DNA of 64,000 bases, from contig JAAWWE010000009.1 in NCBI GenBank assembly GCA_021404525.1, positions 81,507-145,506 on the forward strand, written 5' to 3'. Positions within the stretch are counted from its first letter, which is position 1. Every line of letters begins with the position of its first letter. Made by a program: the position numbers and the translations under genes. This DNA is from Rhodobiaceae bacterium. Lineage in GTDB: Bacteria > Pseudomonadota > Alphaproteobacteria > Parvibaculales > Parvibaculaceae. Below, piece by piece: positions 34,318 to 43,569 of this stretch. The notes below the pieces were generated by a model that had not been told where the DNA came from, ran no database searches, and was given only the letters and a program-made list of their open reading frames with translations.

Positions 34318-36243
34318 CTATGGCTTGCCCACCCAGATGGGAGAAGACCATGCCATCTCTGTGCTCGTGCTCGGCAGGTTTTCCGGCGGTGTTTCGCCTA
34401 ACCGTAACGCATCATAGGTTGACCAACGACAGGTGGGAATCTGTACAACACGGGCATAGTAAAAAGCACGCTCTCCCACATCGTAATCCGGATCCTGCCA
34501 CACCGTCTGCAGAAGCTGCGCGCCTTTGTCTGCATCGAACGCACAGTTTGTGAGATCCACATTCGCCTCTGTGGTCGGGCAACGCCCAGTAGCTGAATCA
34601 ACGACCCGTCCATCACTGCAGGCAACGTCAAACACTCTCTCTTTGACGTCCCCATCTTCGACCCATCCCTTAATGATCTGAATGCGATCCAGTGGTGCAT
34701 TGAGCGGGTCCTGGAGTGCATGGACAAAAAAGGCCGGTGTTTCACCGTCTGTTGGACGAAGCATGCCCCCCATCGGCACACCAAGCTCGTAAGCAGTCTC
34801 AATAGGGTTGTCGTCTCGCAGCAGACCATCTTCAAATGTTGGCCCACCAAAGAACCGCAGACGAATGCGGGTGCCGCTGGTTGCATAGACCTCTTTACGC
34901 TCCATCGCGTCAAAGAGCGCATCACGCGTGTTTTCCGGCGCCCACACCACAGCAAGGCCGCCCGGGTTGTTCACCGTCGATGCCCCGCCGCCCCGAAGCC
35001 CGCGAAGCCGCAGGTTCGCAGTCCCCGTGAACAACGCGGCAGCCCCACGAAAATCGTATTCTTCAGCATTACCTGGATTGGAGTTATGCGTGTCTGTGCT
35101 GCCAATCATGCCGAAATCAAGCGGATTGAAGCCCAACTCTTCCTCAAGCTTGAGGCCGAGTTTGAGGCCATCCCTCGCCATGGATGTGGAGTGAATGCAC
35201 TGCGTCTTTTGCCCCTCCTCACAAACAGGCAAGAACTGTTCGAAGCCGCACTCCTCGTCAGTCGCGCCAAACCCCAGGCTGCATTCAGAATTACCCTTGA
35301 TCTGGAAAATCTCAACGATGGGCTCGACCTCATCTCGCGTCTTCCAGTCTTCAGCCGTGTACGCATCGCCATCAATGGTATGGCTCGCAAACGCCAACCC
35401 CCAGGACTTATTCGGATTGTGAGGAATGGTGATGAAATCGCACGGTGCGTCGCAATCCGACGAGATCATGTCCCAGAGATCGATCTCTGTGAGTGCATCG
35501 AATGCCGAGATCGCCCGAGGCGGAACCGTATCGTTGCGGAAGATGACATTTCGGTGGATCTTCCCGCGATCAGGCAAGGGAGGTGAATATTCATAAGCCG
35601 CGAAGGTCGTAAAACGACCGGGTTCGTTATGGCGCTCGGCGGCGGCAACAATCTGCGCCCATGTTGACCGGGCTTGCTCACCTTCGATCGCCTCATCTGA
35701 GCCACCTAGGTTTTCTGGTGGCCGTTTTTCACCCGCCTCGCGAAGATCAAGAAAGAAGCTGGCGTTTGGCGTTTCAAAGCGTCGGCACAGGTTCATGAAA
35801 TCGTCAGAAACATCTTCCCCCTGACATGTTTCAAACAGACCGAATCCCTCTGCATGGTCAGTGACTGCAGCGAAATCGAGCGGCATCGTGAGCTGAATTC
35901 TCTCTCCTGAGGCGGTTTCGAGAGCGTCGCCCTTGGCGATCCGATATGCCTCATCGACAGAGAGTCGGTTTCCAAAAATGTAAGAGTCAAACGACAGCGC
36001 GGAGTGGGAATGCAGATCCCCGAAATAGGCATTGTTCAAAGGATTGGAAGGCGGATATGTCGCAGGTTGCGGCGCCGGACGTGTAAACGCCTCTTCATTC
36101 TGGGCGGCCACTTCAGCCGCGATTTCCTGTTTCCGCTCTTCGGTAAAGAGCGGCGCATTCAATTGATACTGGACATAAAAATAGGCGGACAGCCCCGCCA
36201 CAACCACCAGCGCTCCGGCACCATAAATCCAGCGCATCTCCAT
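34318..36243 (-). CDS. DUF3604 family exported protein
   Basis: A 641-residue protein with one N-terminal transmembrane or signal segment (about residues 5-25) and a DUF3604 domain. The PHP-like metal signature is visible as GDLHSHSALSFD (near 74) and PLDFAAVTDHAE (near 125), and the block GMIGSTDTHNSNPG near residue 385. DUF3604 proteins have a metallohydrolase-like core but no verified substrate. Several Cys pairs suggest periplasmic disulphides. ATG 36243 or ATG 36237 are both possible. It lies just after the MFS gene, on the opposite strand. Confidence 0.85.
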   Translation of the reverse strand: MEMRWIYGAGALVVVAGLSAYFYVQYQLNAPLFTEERKQEIAAEVAAQNEEAFTRPAPQPATYPPSNPLNNAYFGDLHSHSALSFDSYIFGNRLSVDEAYRIAKGDALETASGERIQLTMPLDFAAVTDHAEGFGLFETCQGEDVSDDFMNLCRRFETPNASFFLDLREAGEKRPPENLGGSDEAIEGEQARSTWAQIVAAAERHNEPGRFTTFAAYEYSPPLPDRGKIHRNVIFRNDTVPPRAISAFDALTEIDLWDMISSDCDAPCDFITIPHNPNKSWGLAFASHTIDGDAYTAEDWKTRDEVEPIVEIFQIKGNSECSLGFGATDEECGFEQFLPVCEEGQKTQCIHSTSMARDGLKLGLKLEEELGFNPLDFGMIGSTDTHNSNPGNAEEYDFRGAAALFTGTANLRLRGLRGGGASTVNNPGGLAVVWAPENTRDALFDAMERKEVYATSGTRIRLRFFGGPTFEDGLLRDDNPIETAYELGVPMGGMLRPTDGETPAFFVHALQDPLNAPLDRIQIIKGWVEDGDVKERVFDVACSDGRVVDSATGRCPTTEANVDLTNCAFDADKGAQLLQTVWQDPDYDVGERAFYYARVVQIPTCRWSTYDALRLGETPPENLPSTSTEMAWSSPIWVGKP

Positions 36244-36345
36244 CCCCCCTCACATTCCTAAACTTTCAGAGGGACATCATACACCAGGCAGGAGCAAAAC
36301 AGCATTTTCAAGCAGGAAATTCCGCGCAACGGAATGCTTTGCCGA

Positions 36346-38154
36346 TCAGTTGCTCACAATATCGCGGGCTTGGTCTTCTGCCTCAACCGGTAGCTGAGGA
36401 TCCTCTTGCCAGAAGTCAAACCCTGTCAGACGTGTTATTTCTTCAAGCAACCCTTCCAGATCAACAGGTTTAGATGCATACCCATCCATACCAGCATCCA
36501 TATATGTTTCCCGGTCGCCTTCCATCGCATTCGCGGTCAGGGCGATCACCGGCACATCAGCCCATGCCTCCCCGGAAGCTCGTATCTTCTTCGTCGCTTG
36601 AACGCCATCAAGAACGGGCATCTGGATGTCCATAAGAACAACATCAAAGTGCTGCTGATCCAGCAAGTGCACCGCTTCCTCCCCGTTCTCCGCGCAAACC
36701 AGTTCAACGTCAAATGGCAACAAGCAAGCCCGAATGACCTGCTGATTGACATGACTGTCCTCGGCAAGGAGCACCAACAGTTTTGACCCTGACGACCGGT
36801 CGGGATCGTTCTCAAATCCAACACCAGCCTCCAAAACCAGATCACTTTCAGCAGCCTGATCACCTTGTTCGGTCGACACCTGCAACGGAACTTCGAACCA
36901 GAACAGACTACCTGTGACGCCGTCGCTTACAACACCGATGCGCCCGGACATCAGTTCGGTCAACTGTTTGCAGATTGACAGGCCAAGGCCCGTTCCCCCG
37001 AACCGTCGCGTCGTCGTTGATTGCGCCTGGGTGAAGCGGTCAAAGATATGGTCTTTCAGATGCAAAGGAACACCGATTCCATCATCCTCGACTTCAAACC
37101 GCAGCACTTCTACACCACCCTTGCTGCGTTTCTTGACCGACACGTGGATATGCCCGCCCTCACCTACAAACTTCACCGCGTTGCCAACGAGATTGATCAA
37201 AATCTGCTTCAGGCGCGTAGGGTCGCCAACAATCTGGGTCGGCAAACCGTCTTCAAGATGGACCCGTATCTCGGTGTTTTTTTCCGATGCCGCACCGGTG
37301 AAAGTCTGTGCTGACATCTCGACCAATTCCGGCAGGCCAATGCTGATCGCTTCCAAATCCACCTGGCCTGCTTCAAGTTTGGACATATCCAGCGTATCAT
37401 TGAGGAGAACCATCAAATGTTCGGCGGAAGACAGTGCAAGCTTCGCCTGATGTCTCTGGTCTTCACCCAGGTCTGATTTGAGCAAGAGCTGCAACATCCC
37501 GCTCACTCCATTCATCGGTGTGCGAATTTCATGGGACATGTTGGCGAGAAAATCTGTTTTCACCCTCGCCGCTTCCTCAGCTTTCTGAAGACTTGCTTGT
37601 GTTTCAAGCGCATGTCGCGCGACACGCCGCGCAAAAACAACAGAAAGGAACAGAGCGGCGCTGATAAGAAAGGTCAACATTATTGTGTGCGCAACGCGCA
37701 CATCATGTGGATCCAACGGGTTGTCTGGAATGAAACCCATTTCATCAATGGCATAGAGGCCAATGACGGAGAGGACACTAACGGCACCAAAAAAGAGGGA
37801 TGAGCCGGTTCCCAGAAAATACGCAGCCCCCAGTGGAGCAATAATGAAAAGCGCCGCGATACTGCCGTCCACACCACCCGTTGCAAAAGAGGCAAGCGCG
37901 CTGAGCACGATCAATGTGATCATCAAAATCCAAGCCGGCAGACGAATATCTCTACGGAAAAGAGACCAGACGCCCAGTGCGATCAACACACATCCAGAGG
38001 TCGAAGCTGCGATGATACCAAGGCGCACTTGGCCGTGGATCAGATAAGCCACAAGCGTCTGCGCAAATATTAGCGCGGCCAGACCGAACGCCACCGCCCG
38101 AAAGACGCTGGAAAGGGTTGTCTGATCGAGGTTACCCATCTCATCTGATTGCAT
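36346..38154 (-). CDS. Hybrid sensor histidine kinase/response regulator
   Basis: A 602-residue hybrid kinase. The N-terminal half has about six hydrophobic segments (residues ~18-175) with no obvious ligand domain. HisKA: His208 in MSHEIRTPMNG. HATPase: N box near 322-326, G1 DDGIG near 358, G2 GGTGLGLS near 387. A receiver domain follows (about 458-580) with Asp509 in VVLMDIQMP and the AEDSHVN acidic pair. The protein ends after the receiver, with no Hpt domain or output domain, so phosphate must go to a separate partner. I chose ATG 38154 (GAGG five bases upstream). No cognate regulator lies beside it. Confidence 0.92.
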   Translation of the reverse strand: MQSDEMGNLDQTTLSSVFRAVAFGLAALIFAQTLVAYLIHGQVRLGIIAASTSGCVLIALGVWSLFRRDIRLPAWILMITLIVLSALASFATGGVDGSIAALFIIAPLGAAYFLGTGSSLFFGAVSVLSVIGLYAIDEMGFIPDNPLDPHDVRVAHTIMLTFLISAALFLSVVFARRVARHALETQASLQKAEEAARVKTDFLANMSHEIRTPMNGVSGMLQLLLKSDLGEDQRHQAKLALSSAEHLMVLLNDTLDMSKLEAGQVDLEAISIGLPELVEMSAQTFTGAASEKNTEIRVHLEDGLPTQIVGDPTRLKQILINLVGNAVKFVGEGGHIHVSVKKRSKGGVEVLRFEVEDDGIGVPLHLKDHIFDRFTQAQSTTTRRFGGTGLGLSICKQLTELMSGRIGVVSDGVTGSLFWFEVPLQVSTEQGDQAAESDLVLEAGVGFENDPDRSSGSKLLVLLAEDSHVNQQVIRACLLPFDVELVCAENGEEAVHLLDQQHFDVVLMDIQMPVLDGVQATKKIRASGEAWADVPVIALTANAMEGDRETYMDAGMDGYASKPVDLEGLLEEITRLTGFDFWQEDPQLPVEAEDQARDIVSN

Positions 38155-38332
38155 CAGGACCTCACACTCACAAAGAGGGGAGCCAACAAGCCCCTCTCTT
38201 GAACAATGATGCCCCACGCGGTCTAAACATTTAGTTATACAAACGGTTTATTTTATCATGACATGTGCGCACCGTTTGGGCCTAAGAAGTTAAGAGTTTT
38301 TAGGTATCCGGATCAAAGACACAAGCGAACGG

Positions 38333-39238
38333 CTAACTTTTCGCGAGCTCTGCTAGAAGAAAATCGACCGTGACCTGGATCTTACTGAGGCTGTACTTAG
38401 GCCGGTGATAGAGCAGATAGATACCCAAATTGTCGCCGCGGATGGTCGAGAGTTCAGCATCTTCAATCTCAATCTCGACCAGCCGACCTTCGGTGACATG
38501 ATCGCCGATGCCCCATTGCGCCACCAATGCCAGACCTGAGCCTGCAAGGGCTTCTTCCAACAAGGTTTCTCCTCTGTTGGTAATGAAGGCGGCTGTGGGG
38601 CGCAGTTCTATCCACGCTTTATGCGTCTTCGCCTGCCAGTAGACGACCCCGCCCTGTTGCCGATAGAAGACCGCCTTGTGGTCGAGCACATCAGCCATCG
38701 TACGGGGACAGCCATGCTTCGCCACATAATCTGGCGACGCGACCAAAAGAAGTTTGCTGTCGGACAGTTTACGAGCGACCGAACGATCCGGTGGAGCTGT
38801 CGTCGCGCGGATCGCGAGATCAACCTCATTGCTGGCGAGGTTGTAGACATTGTCGGTGAGCTCAACATCGAGAATGAGGTCAGGATATTGCCTCTTGAGC
38901 TTTACGATAGCCGGCATCAGACAAACGCCACCATATCCTGAGGGTGCTGTGATACGGACGAGACCTGCTGGCGAATGCGGCTGCGAGGTGACAATCGCGT
39001 CGGCATCCGCAAGCGACGACAGGGCCGGTCTCACATGATCAAGATATAGCCCGCCAAGCTCTGTCAATCGCACCACACGCGTCGTGCGGTAGAGCAACGC
39101 AACGCCCAGATCAGATTCCAGCTCCTGGATACGCCTGGAAACAGACGACGCCGGCACGCCAAGCATTTTGGCCGCGCCCGAAAAACTTCCAGCGTCCGCT
39201 ACGCTGAGGAAATACTCCAAAGCCCGCAATTTATCCAT
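38333..39238 (-). CDS. LysR-family regulator
   Basis: A 301-residue LysR regulator with the N-terminal winged HTH (MDKLRALEYFLSVADAGSFSGAA, ASSVSRRIQELE) and a type-2 periplasmic-binding-like effector domain. ATG 39238. It is divergent from the cytochrome b561 gene; the intergenic region has an ATTGC-N7-GCAAT inverted repeat (39271-39287) of the T-N11-A kind that LysR proteins use. So it likely regulates itself and the b561 gene. The effector domain starts with SPAGLVRITAPSGYG, typical of many alphaproteobacterial LysR proteins of the PecT/CrgA-like type. Confidence 0.92.
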   Translation of the reverse strand: MDKLRALEYFLSVADAGSFSGAAKMLGVPASSVSRRIQELESDLGVALLYRTTRVVRLTELGGLYLDHVRPALSSLADADAIVTSQPHSPAGLVRITAPSGYGGVCLMPAIVKLKRQYPDLILDVELTDNVYNLASNEVDLAIRATTAPPDRSVARKLSDSKLLLVASPDYVAKHGCPRTMADVLDHKAVFYRQQGGVVYWQAKTHKAWIELRPTAAFITNRGETLLEEALAGSGLALVAQWGIGDHVTEGRLVEIEIEDAELSTIRGDNLGIYLLYHRPKYSLSKIQVTVDFLLAELAKS

Positions 39239-39270
39239 CGTGTCCCACTTGAGTGACTGGCCAGCCAATT

Positions 39271-39287
39271 ATTGCCAAAACTGCAAT
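39271..39287. promoter_or_regulatory. LysR-type inverted repeat between the LysR and cytochrome b561 genes
   Basis: ATTGC (39271-39275) and GCAAT (39283-39287) form a perfect 5-bp inverted repeat with a 7-base gap; T73 and A85 give T-N11-A. It is 33 bases upstream of the LysR ATG on the minus strand. Size and position fit a LysR recognition site. No experimental proof. Confidence 0.45.
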
Positions 39288-39376
39288 ACTGTTTCGCCTT
39301 TTTGGCTAATTATCAAGAAGATTGCTCAGTGTTATATCGCATGCATCAATAATTAGCGGAACCGATGGAGACCGGC

Positions 39377-39409
39377 ATGAGCGTTATTGGGTATCACGAA
39401 ACCGGATGA
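39377..39409 (+). other. Ten-codon mini-ORF with a good Shine-Dalgarno
   Basis: An ATG at 39377 with GGAG seven bases upstream encodes MSVIGYHETG and then stops. It overlaps the front of the b561 frame in another phase, and the better Shine-Dalgarno lies here rather than at any of the b561 starts. Either a leader peptide, a frameshift in assembly, or chance. Undecided. Confidence 0.3.
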
Positions 39410-39434
39410 CAGGCAGGCTGTCTTCGGCGAGATC

Positions 39435-40580
39435 ATGAGCCGCATCACCACGGGAGCATCGGCCGCAAAGATTGATGTCGGCCTTTCCCTGGAAGACATC
39501 AGCGCTGAGGTAACGCGGAATCTGGCGCCCGGTCGGAATGGCGAGGTCTTGTTGATACCAGCCCATACGACCAAACAATCAACGACAACATCATTTTTGG
39601 ACAGACTTGGATTGGGGAAAATCGTGAAGAGCATGAACATCATAGCAGGCGCCATTGTCGGACTTTTCACGTCCTCGTCTGCATTTGCGACAACGGCTTC
39701 CAGCCACACTTACGTGACCAACGGAAACGCAGAAAGTTGGCTTGCGCTTGGCATCATTTTGGCGTCGATCGCCACCGCATGGACGATGAACTATCACACT
39801 CCAAAGGTACGCGTTTACGGCACGCTGCTTGCCGCATCCGGCTGCTTCGCAGTTACCGCATGGTTTTTGTTCTTTGTACTCGGCACGGGAATTCTGGAGG
39901 AGCCAAAACCAAACCAAACCCCAATGGACTCAGCAAAGCCTGCCTTCTTATGGTTGCAAGCTGCGGTCGCGTTTCTTGCTGGCCTGCTGCTTGTCAGAGC
40001 AGCGTTCCTCCAACGCAAGAACGTAGAAACACTCGACCTTCCTTCAGCAAATGAGCAGGATCGCTACGGGCGGGTCTCTCGTCTCTTGCATTGGACAATT
40101 GCAATATTGTTTATCTCGCTTATTCCAATGGGAATTTTCACATCGATGATCCCAGAGGACACCTCGTTCAGAAACGACTATTACATTGTCCACAAAACCA
40201 TTGGCGTCACTGTATTTCTTTTGATCCTTGTGCGGCTCGCCTGGAACTGGCACTCCAAACGCCCTGCATTGGATGCTTCGCTGAAGCCCTGGGAACGCAA
40301 ATTGGCGCACGGGGTCCATATCAGTCTCTACGGGATGATGATCGCCTTCCCTATCACCGGCTATGTGATGACCAGCATGCACGGGTTTGGCACCTACATC
40401 TTCGCTTGGGAAGTGCCGCCGTTCTTGGACAAGAGCGATGCCTATGTGATCTGGGGGACCTTCCACAAATACCTCCTCCCCTACCTGCTCTATATGATCT
40501 TGGGCGCACATATTCTCGGCGCGCTTAAGCATCATTTTGTGGACAAGCACCAAAACGCATTCAAGAGGATGGTTTCGTAG
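39435..40580 (+). CDS. Cytochrome b561-domain membrane protein
   Basis: Up to 381 residues from ATG 39435; a GTG at 39624 (VKSMNIIAGAIVG, GGGG upstream) is an alternative that would start with a signal-like segment. The N-half has three hydrophobic helices of unknown type. The C-half is a prokaryotic b561 domain: RLLHWTIA, YIVHKTIG, HGVHISLYGMM and the last helix with HKYLLPYLLYMILGAH, whose histidines should bind two b-type hemes. Such proteins move electrons between quinol and periplasmic partners or superoxide. Preceded by a divergent LysR, so it may respond to redox stress. The 5' end is not settled. Confidence 0.75.
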   Translation: MSRITTGASAAKIDVGLSLEDISAEVTRNLAPGRNGEVLLIPAHTTKQSTTTSFLDRLGLGKIVKSMNIIAGAIVGLFTSSSAFATTASSHTYVTNGNAESWLALGIILASIATAWTMNYHTPKVRVYGTLLAASGCFAVTAWFLFFVLGTGILEEPKPNQTPMDSAKPAFLWLQAAVAFLAGLLLVRAAFLQRKNVETLDLPSANEQDRYGRVSRLLHWTIAILFISLIPMGIFTSMIPEDTSFRNDYYIVHKTIGVTVFLLILVRLAWNWHSKRPALDASLKPWERKLAHGVHISLYGMMIAFPITGYVMTSMHGFGTYIFAWEVPPFLDKSDAYVIWGTFHKYLLPYLLYMILGAHILGALKHHFVDKHQNAFKRMVS

Positions 40581-40667
40581 TCGGCTCGGATACACGCGAG
40601 AATGGGGCTGGACGACGCAAGCTGCACCAGCCCCGCTCGTTGAAGAGATTCGAAAATAAGCTACGCG

Positions 40668-41462
40668 TCAGAAAATCGATTGGTGCTGACCGCCATCAAT
40701 GACAATGTTCTGCCCAACAATAAAACGCGCCAGTGGACTGCAGAGCAACGCGGCCATGGGTGCCATATCTTCTGCTTCTGCGAGGAAGCCTGCAGGGATT
40801 TTGTTGTGCTCTAAAAAATGTGGCAAACAAACTTCCTGGGTTGGTTCCAATCCGAAAGCATCGGCATAGGCTTGAGTGTTTTCATCAAAACCTTCTGTTC
40901 TGAACATGCCCGGCAGAATATTGTTGATCAGCACACCATGACCCGCAATTTCCCGCGACACGCTAGCGGTGTAATTCAGAAGAGCCGACCGGGCAGGTCC
41001 CGACAACAGCCGCCAGATCATCGGGTTTTTCGCTGAGAAGGTAGCTATGTTGACGATCCTCCCCCACTGCCGCTCCTTCATGCCAGGAATATAGTTGCGC
41101 ATGATTTCGATCGGTCCGACGAGTGTTGTCTCAATGGACGAGCGCCACATATCAGGCGTCACATTCAGAAAATTGCCGTTAGGCGCCGGCGGCTTAATGG
41201 TGATGGAGAGAATGTCCGGGTCAGGACAGGCCGCAAACAAGGCACTGCGCCCTTCATCCGTCGAGGAGTCCGCCACAATGGGCGTGACGGTCGTCCCATA
41301 TTTTTCCGACATTTCTTTGGCGGATTGTACCAACCGGTCCTCACGCCGAGCTGAAATGTAGAGGTCGACACCGGCTTCCGCTAAACGCTCCGCAGTAGCA
41401 CGGCCCATGCCCGCACTGCCACCGGCCATAAGCGCTTTCTTACCTTTAATCTGCAAATCCAT
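40668..41462 (-). CDS. SDR-fold protein with altered catalytic residues
   Basis: A 264-residue SDR-like protein. The dinucleotide motif is GGSAGMG (residues ~14-20). The NNAG motif is replaced by ITIKPPAPNG. At the active site, where Tyr-x3-Lys is expected, the sequence reads Ser154-Gly-Pro-Ala-Arg158 (LLSGPARSAL). The usual catalytic Tyr and Lys are thus both absent. A subgroup of SDRs with similar S/N-x-x-A-R exists in databases as I recall, but its chemistry is unclear. The end GQNIVIDGGQHQSIF is normal. ATG 41462, with GGAGAC upstream. It precedes the cytochrome b561 gene in convergent orientation. Confidence 0.85.
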   Translation of the reverse strand: MDLQIKGKKALMAGGSAGMGRATAERLAEAGVDLYISARREDRLVQSAKEMSEKYGTTVTPIVADSSTDEGRSALFAACPDPDILSITIKPPAPNGNFLNVTPDMWRSSIETTLVGPIEIMRNYIPGMKERQWGRIVNIATFSAKNPMIWRLLSGPARSALLNYTASVSREIAGHGVLINNILPGMFRTEGFDENTQAYADAFGLEPTQEVCLPHFLEHNKIPAGFLAEAEDMAPMAALLCSPLARFIVGQNIVIDGGQHQSIF

Positions 41463-41524
41463 GATTGTCTCCATTCGAATTGTATTGCCGATCAACGACC
41501 GGCAGTGATGTCGCGTTTATTTGG

Positions 41525-42169
41525 TCAGCTTTTGGTGCGACCAAGTCGTTGCAGATGCCATCTCAACGTGTCGACGCGGTCCTGGCCGAAGAACGGCTCA
41601 TTGCGCACAACCATTGTTGGAACACCCCAGTGACCGGCAGCTTCAAGCCCGTCATGGTTGCGTTCAATCTCATCTAGATGATCGCCCTCGCTTATCGCCG
41701 TTTCCATCTGCGCAAGATCAAGGCCACAGGTCGCTGCGGCGTCTTTGAGGTGGGTGCCGGTGTCCCAATCTTCCGTCCCGCCGAACACGAGAGAGGAAAC
41801 AGCTGCGGCAAACTCAACTCCCTTGCCCTGCCGTTGGGCTTCAACACCCAACTTGGAAAGACGCCATATGTGAGGTTGCTCGTCAGCCACCTGCATCGTC
41901 TCATAATCCTGTACAATGGGATCAGGATTCGGCCAGACATGCGGACGCCCCAGCATTTCCGCTCGTCGTTCCCAGTCCATCAGGATGTAGAGCGCGGGCT
42001 TGCGGTTCGCCGCATCAAAAACTGCCTCCTTGTTCCGAATTGCCAACGGCAACACAACACGCAGAGCAATGTCCACGTCGAAATCCTCCTGGAGCTGCAG
42101 CAGGTCTGCGGTCACCAGGTAGGAATAAGGGCTACGAAAAGACCAATAGACATCGACCGGTTCGGCCAT
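41525..42169 (-). CDS. DsbA-family thioredoxin-fold protein (2-hydroxychromene-2-carboxylate isomerase-like)
   Basis: A 214-residue protein of the DsbA/kappa-GST group. The N-terminal DVYWSFRSPYSYL is diagnostic of HCCA isomerases, in which the SPYS serine binds and activates glutathione; the redox CxxC of DsbA is absent. The C-terminal VPTMVVRNEPFFGQDRVDTLRW is also typical. Such enzymes isomerise intermediates in naphthalene-type aromatic breakdown. No such pathway is in the window, so the native substrate may differ. GGAGG precedes ATG 42169. Same strand and near the SDR-like gene and the AraC gene. Confidence 0.88.
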   Translation of the reverse strand: MAEPVDVYWSFRSPYSYLVTADLLQLQEDFDVDIALRVVLPLAIRNKEAVFDAANRKPALYILMDWERRAEMLGRPHVWPNPDPIVQDYETMQVADEQPHIWRLSKLGVEAQRQGKGVEFAAAVSSLVFGGTEDWDTGTHLKDAAATCGLDLAQMETAISEGDHLDEIERNHDGLEAAGHWGVPTMVVRNEPFFGQDRVDTLRWHLQRLGRTKS

Positions 42170-42289
42170 GATTTTCCTCCAACGTTCCGTCTTGAACACG
42201 AAGGCAAAATGCAGAGGAAAGGCACCAGGTACGAGACCAAAGCCGGACAAAAGTTATACATATCCGGCCAGGTTGGAGGGTGAACGAAG

Positions 42290-43309
42290 TCAGCGGTGTC
42301 GATAGGCTGATGGCGACTGCCCGGTCCATTTTTTGAACGCCCGCCCGAAATGGGATGGATGCTCAAAGCCCAACTCGTAGGCAATTGAGGCGACCGGTTC
42401 ATCCGTTTCAAGCAGCAGCTTGATTGCCAACCGCTGACGGGCACTGTCGAGGATCGATTGATAGGTTGTTCCCGATTGTTTGAGCTTCCGACGTAGATTG
42501 CGTCCGGACAGCCCCAGCATTGCCGCAGCCTGTTCCAAATTTGGCGGCGATGACAAATGATCAAGCACAAGCGACGTCACCGCCCCTGCAGCCCCCTCTT
42601 CGGCATACCCCTCTTGGAGTTGCTTCTCACACACATCGGTAATTAATCGCACTGTTTGTGGATCGGCATATTTCAACGGTGCATCAATAAGGTCTGGGTC
42701 AAGAAACACACGATTCCGCGGGCAGCCGAATTGCATTTCAAAGCCCAAATCACCGCTGATCTGGTCAAATCCGTCTGGTTTGCGCATTGCCATCTCAGCT
42801 CGCTGCACCAAATGCTTGCCCCCTAAGGCGTCCTTGAAAAAGAAATCGATAAAGAACACCAAAGAACTGACTGCGAAATAGGTAACGGCCTCATCGGTTA
42901 CATGGGATTCGACTTCCAGCACCACACCCTGATCTGCATGGCCAAACTGAACCGTCAGCGTCCGCGTGTAAATGCGGTTGTACCGCGTGATCAAATGCAG
43001 CGCGCGAGAGATACGGCCTGCATTCGCTATGGCCATGAGGAAGGCACTGTACCCAACACTGAATGCTCGCTTGGACACATCCATGGCGAGATGAAGGTTG
43101 CCGCTTAAGTCCAAGGCACGCGTGATAAAGCGCTGATGCTGGTCCGCGCTAAGCCTGAACTTTTCGTTGGATAGATCCTTGCGGTCGAATCCGAGGCCTT
43201 CGAACAGGGCGTCGACGTCAACACCATCTTCTAAGAGAATCTGCGTCAGCAGCCCCGGGAAGCTGGGCAGATGCGACCGTTCTATTGATGTCAAACCCCC
43301 ATTGGTCAT
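42290..43309 (-). CDS. AraC-family regulator
   Basis: A 339-residue regulator. The C-terminal ~100 residues hold two helix-turn-helices (LEQAAAMLGLSGRNLRRKLKQ and ASIAYELGFEHPSHFGRAFKKW, then TGQSPSAYR), a textbook AraC domain. The N-terminal ~200 residues match the 'arabinose-binding domain of AraC' type found in regulators of lipid and catabolic genes (ALHLITRYNRIYT and similar). The ATG at 43309 is the first of its frame. It lies upstream of the HCCA-isomerase-like gene, 120 bases away; it could regulate that gene. Confidence 0.92.
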   Translation of the reverse strand: MTNGGLTSIERSHLPSFPGLLTQILLEDGVDVDALFEGLGFDRKDLSNEKFRLSADQHQRFITRALDLSGNLHLAMDVSKRAFSVGYSAFLMAIANAGRISRALHLITRYNRIYTRTLTVQFGHADQGVVLEVESHVTDEAVTYFAVSSLVFFIDFFFKDALGGKHLVQRAEMAMRKPDGFDQISGDLGFEMQFGCPRNRVFLDPDLIDAPLKYADPQTVRLITDVCEKQLQEGYAEEGAAGAVTSLVLDHLSSPPNLEQAAAMLGLSGRNLRRKLKQSGTTYQSILDSARQRLAIKLLLETDEPVASIAYELGFEHPSHFGRAFKKWTGQSPSAYRHR

Positions 43310-43365
43310 GACAACATTATAGCGTCACTTCTTGAAAGGACGAGACAGAGAAAGCGTTCTGCATG

Positions 43366-43452
43366 TGGTGGCCCCACCCGGACTTGAACCGGGAAGCCCT
43401 TACGGGCGACAGATTTTAAGTCTGCTGCGTATACCAATTTCGCCATGGGGCC
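43366..43452 (-). tRNA. tRNA-Leu (UAA anticodon), with encoded CCA
   Basis: On the minus strand the sequence folds into a cloverleaf. The acceptor GGCCCCA (43452-43446) pairs with TGGGGCC (43376-43370), then the discriminator A and an encoded CCA (43368-43366). The D-arm (GCGAAATTGGTATACGC), the anticodon loop CTTAAAA (anticodon TAA), a long variable arm (GTCGCCCGTAAGGGCTTC) typical of class II tRNAs, and the T-arm with CCCGG-TTCAAGT-CCGGG are all present. TAA with a long variable arm gives leucine. Confidence 0.96.
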
Positions 43453-43569
43453 CCATGGTGACATGCGTGTGTCAAACACAAGCGACTCAATCAAGCGAGC
43501 GCGGCGCCACCATAATGCCGCTACCCCCTGTTTGAAAACCTCAAGGTCAGGTCACCAAGCTCTCTGCCA

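Noticed and set aside
34720..35586. A 288-codon open frame opposite the DUF3604 gene
   Set aside because: The DUF3604 reading on the minus strand has clear motifs; this is a shadow frame.
38240..38278. Inverted repeat CAAACGGT/ACCGTTTG upstream of the histidine kinase
   Set aside because: Spacing of 23 bases and AT-rich content make chance pairing likely; no partner regulator known.
40604..40634. Terminator after the b561 gene
   Set aside because: 8-bp stem with a 15-nt loop and no T-run; too weak to list.
43306..43494. A short protein frame across the tRNA
   Set aside because: It overlaps tRNA-Leu and has no ribosome binding site.
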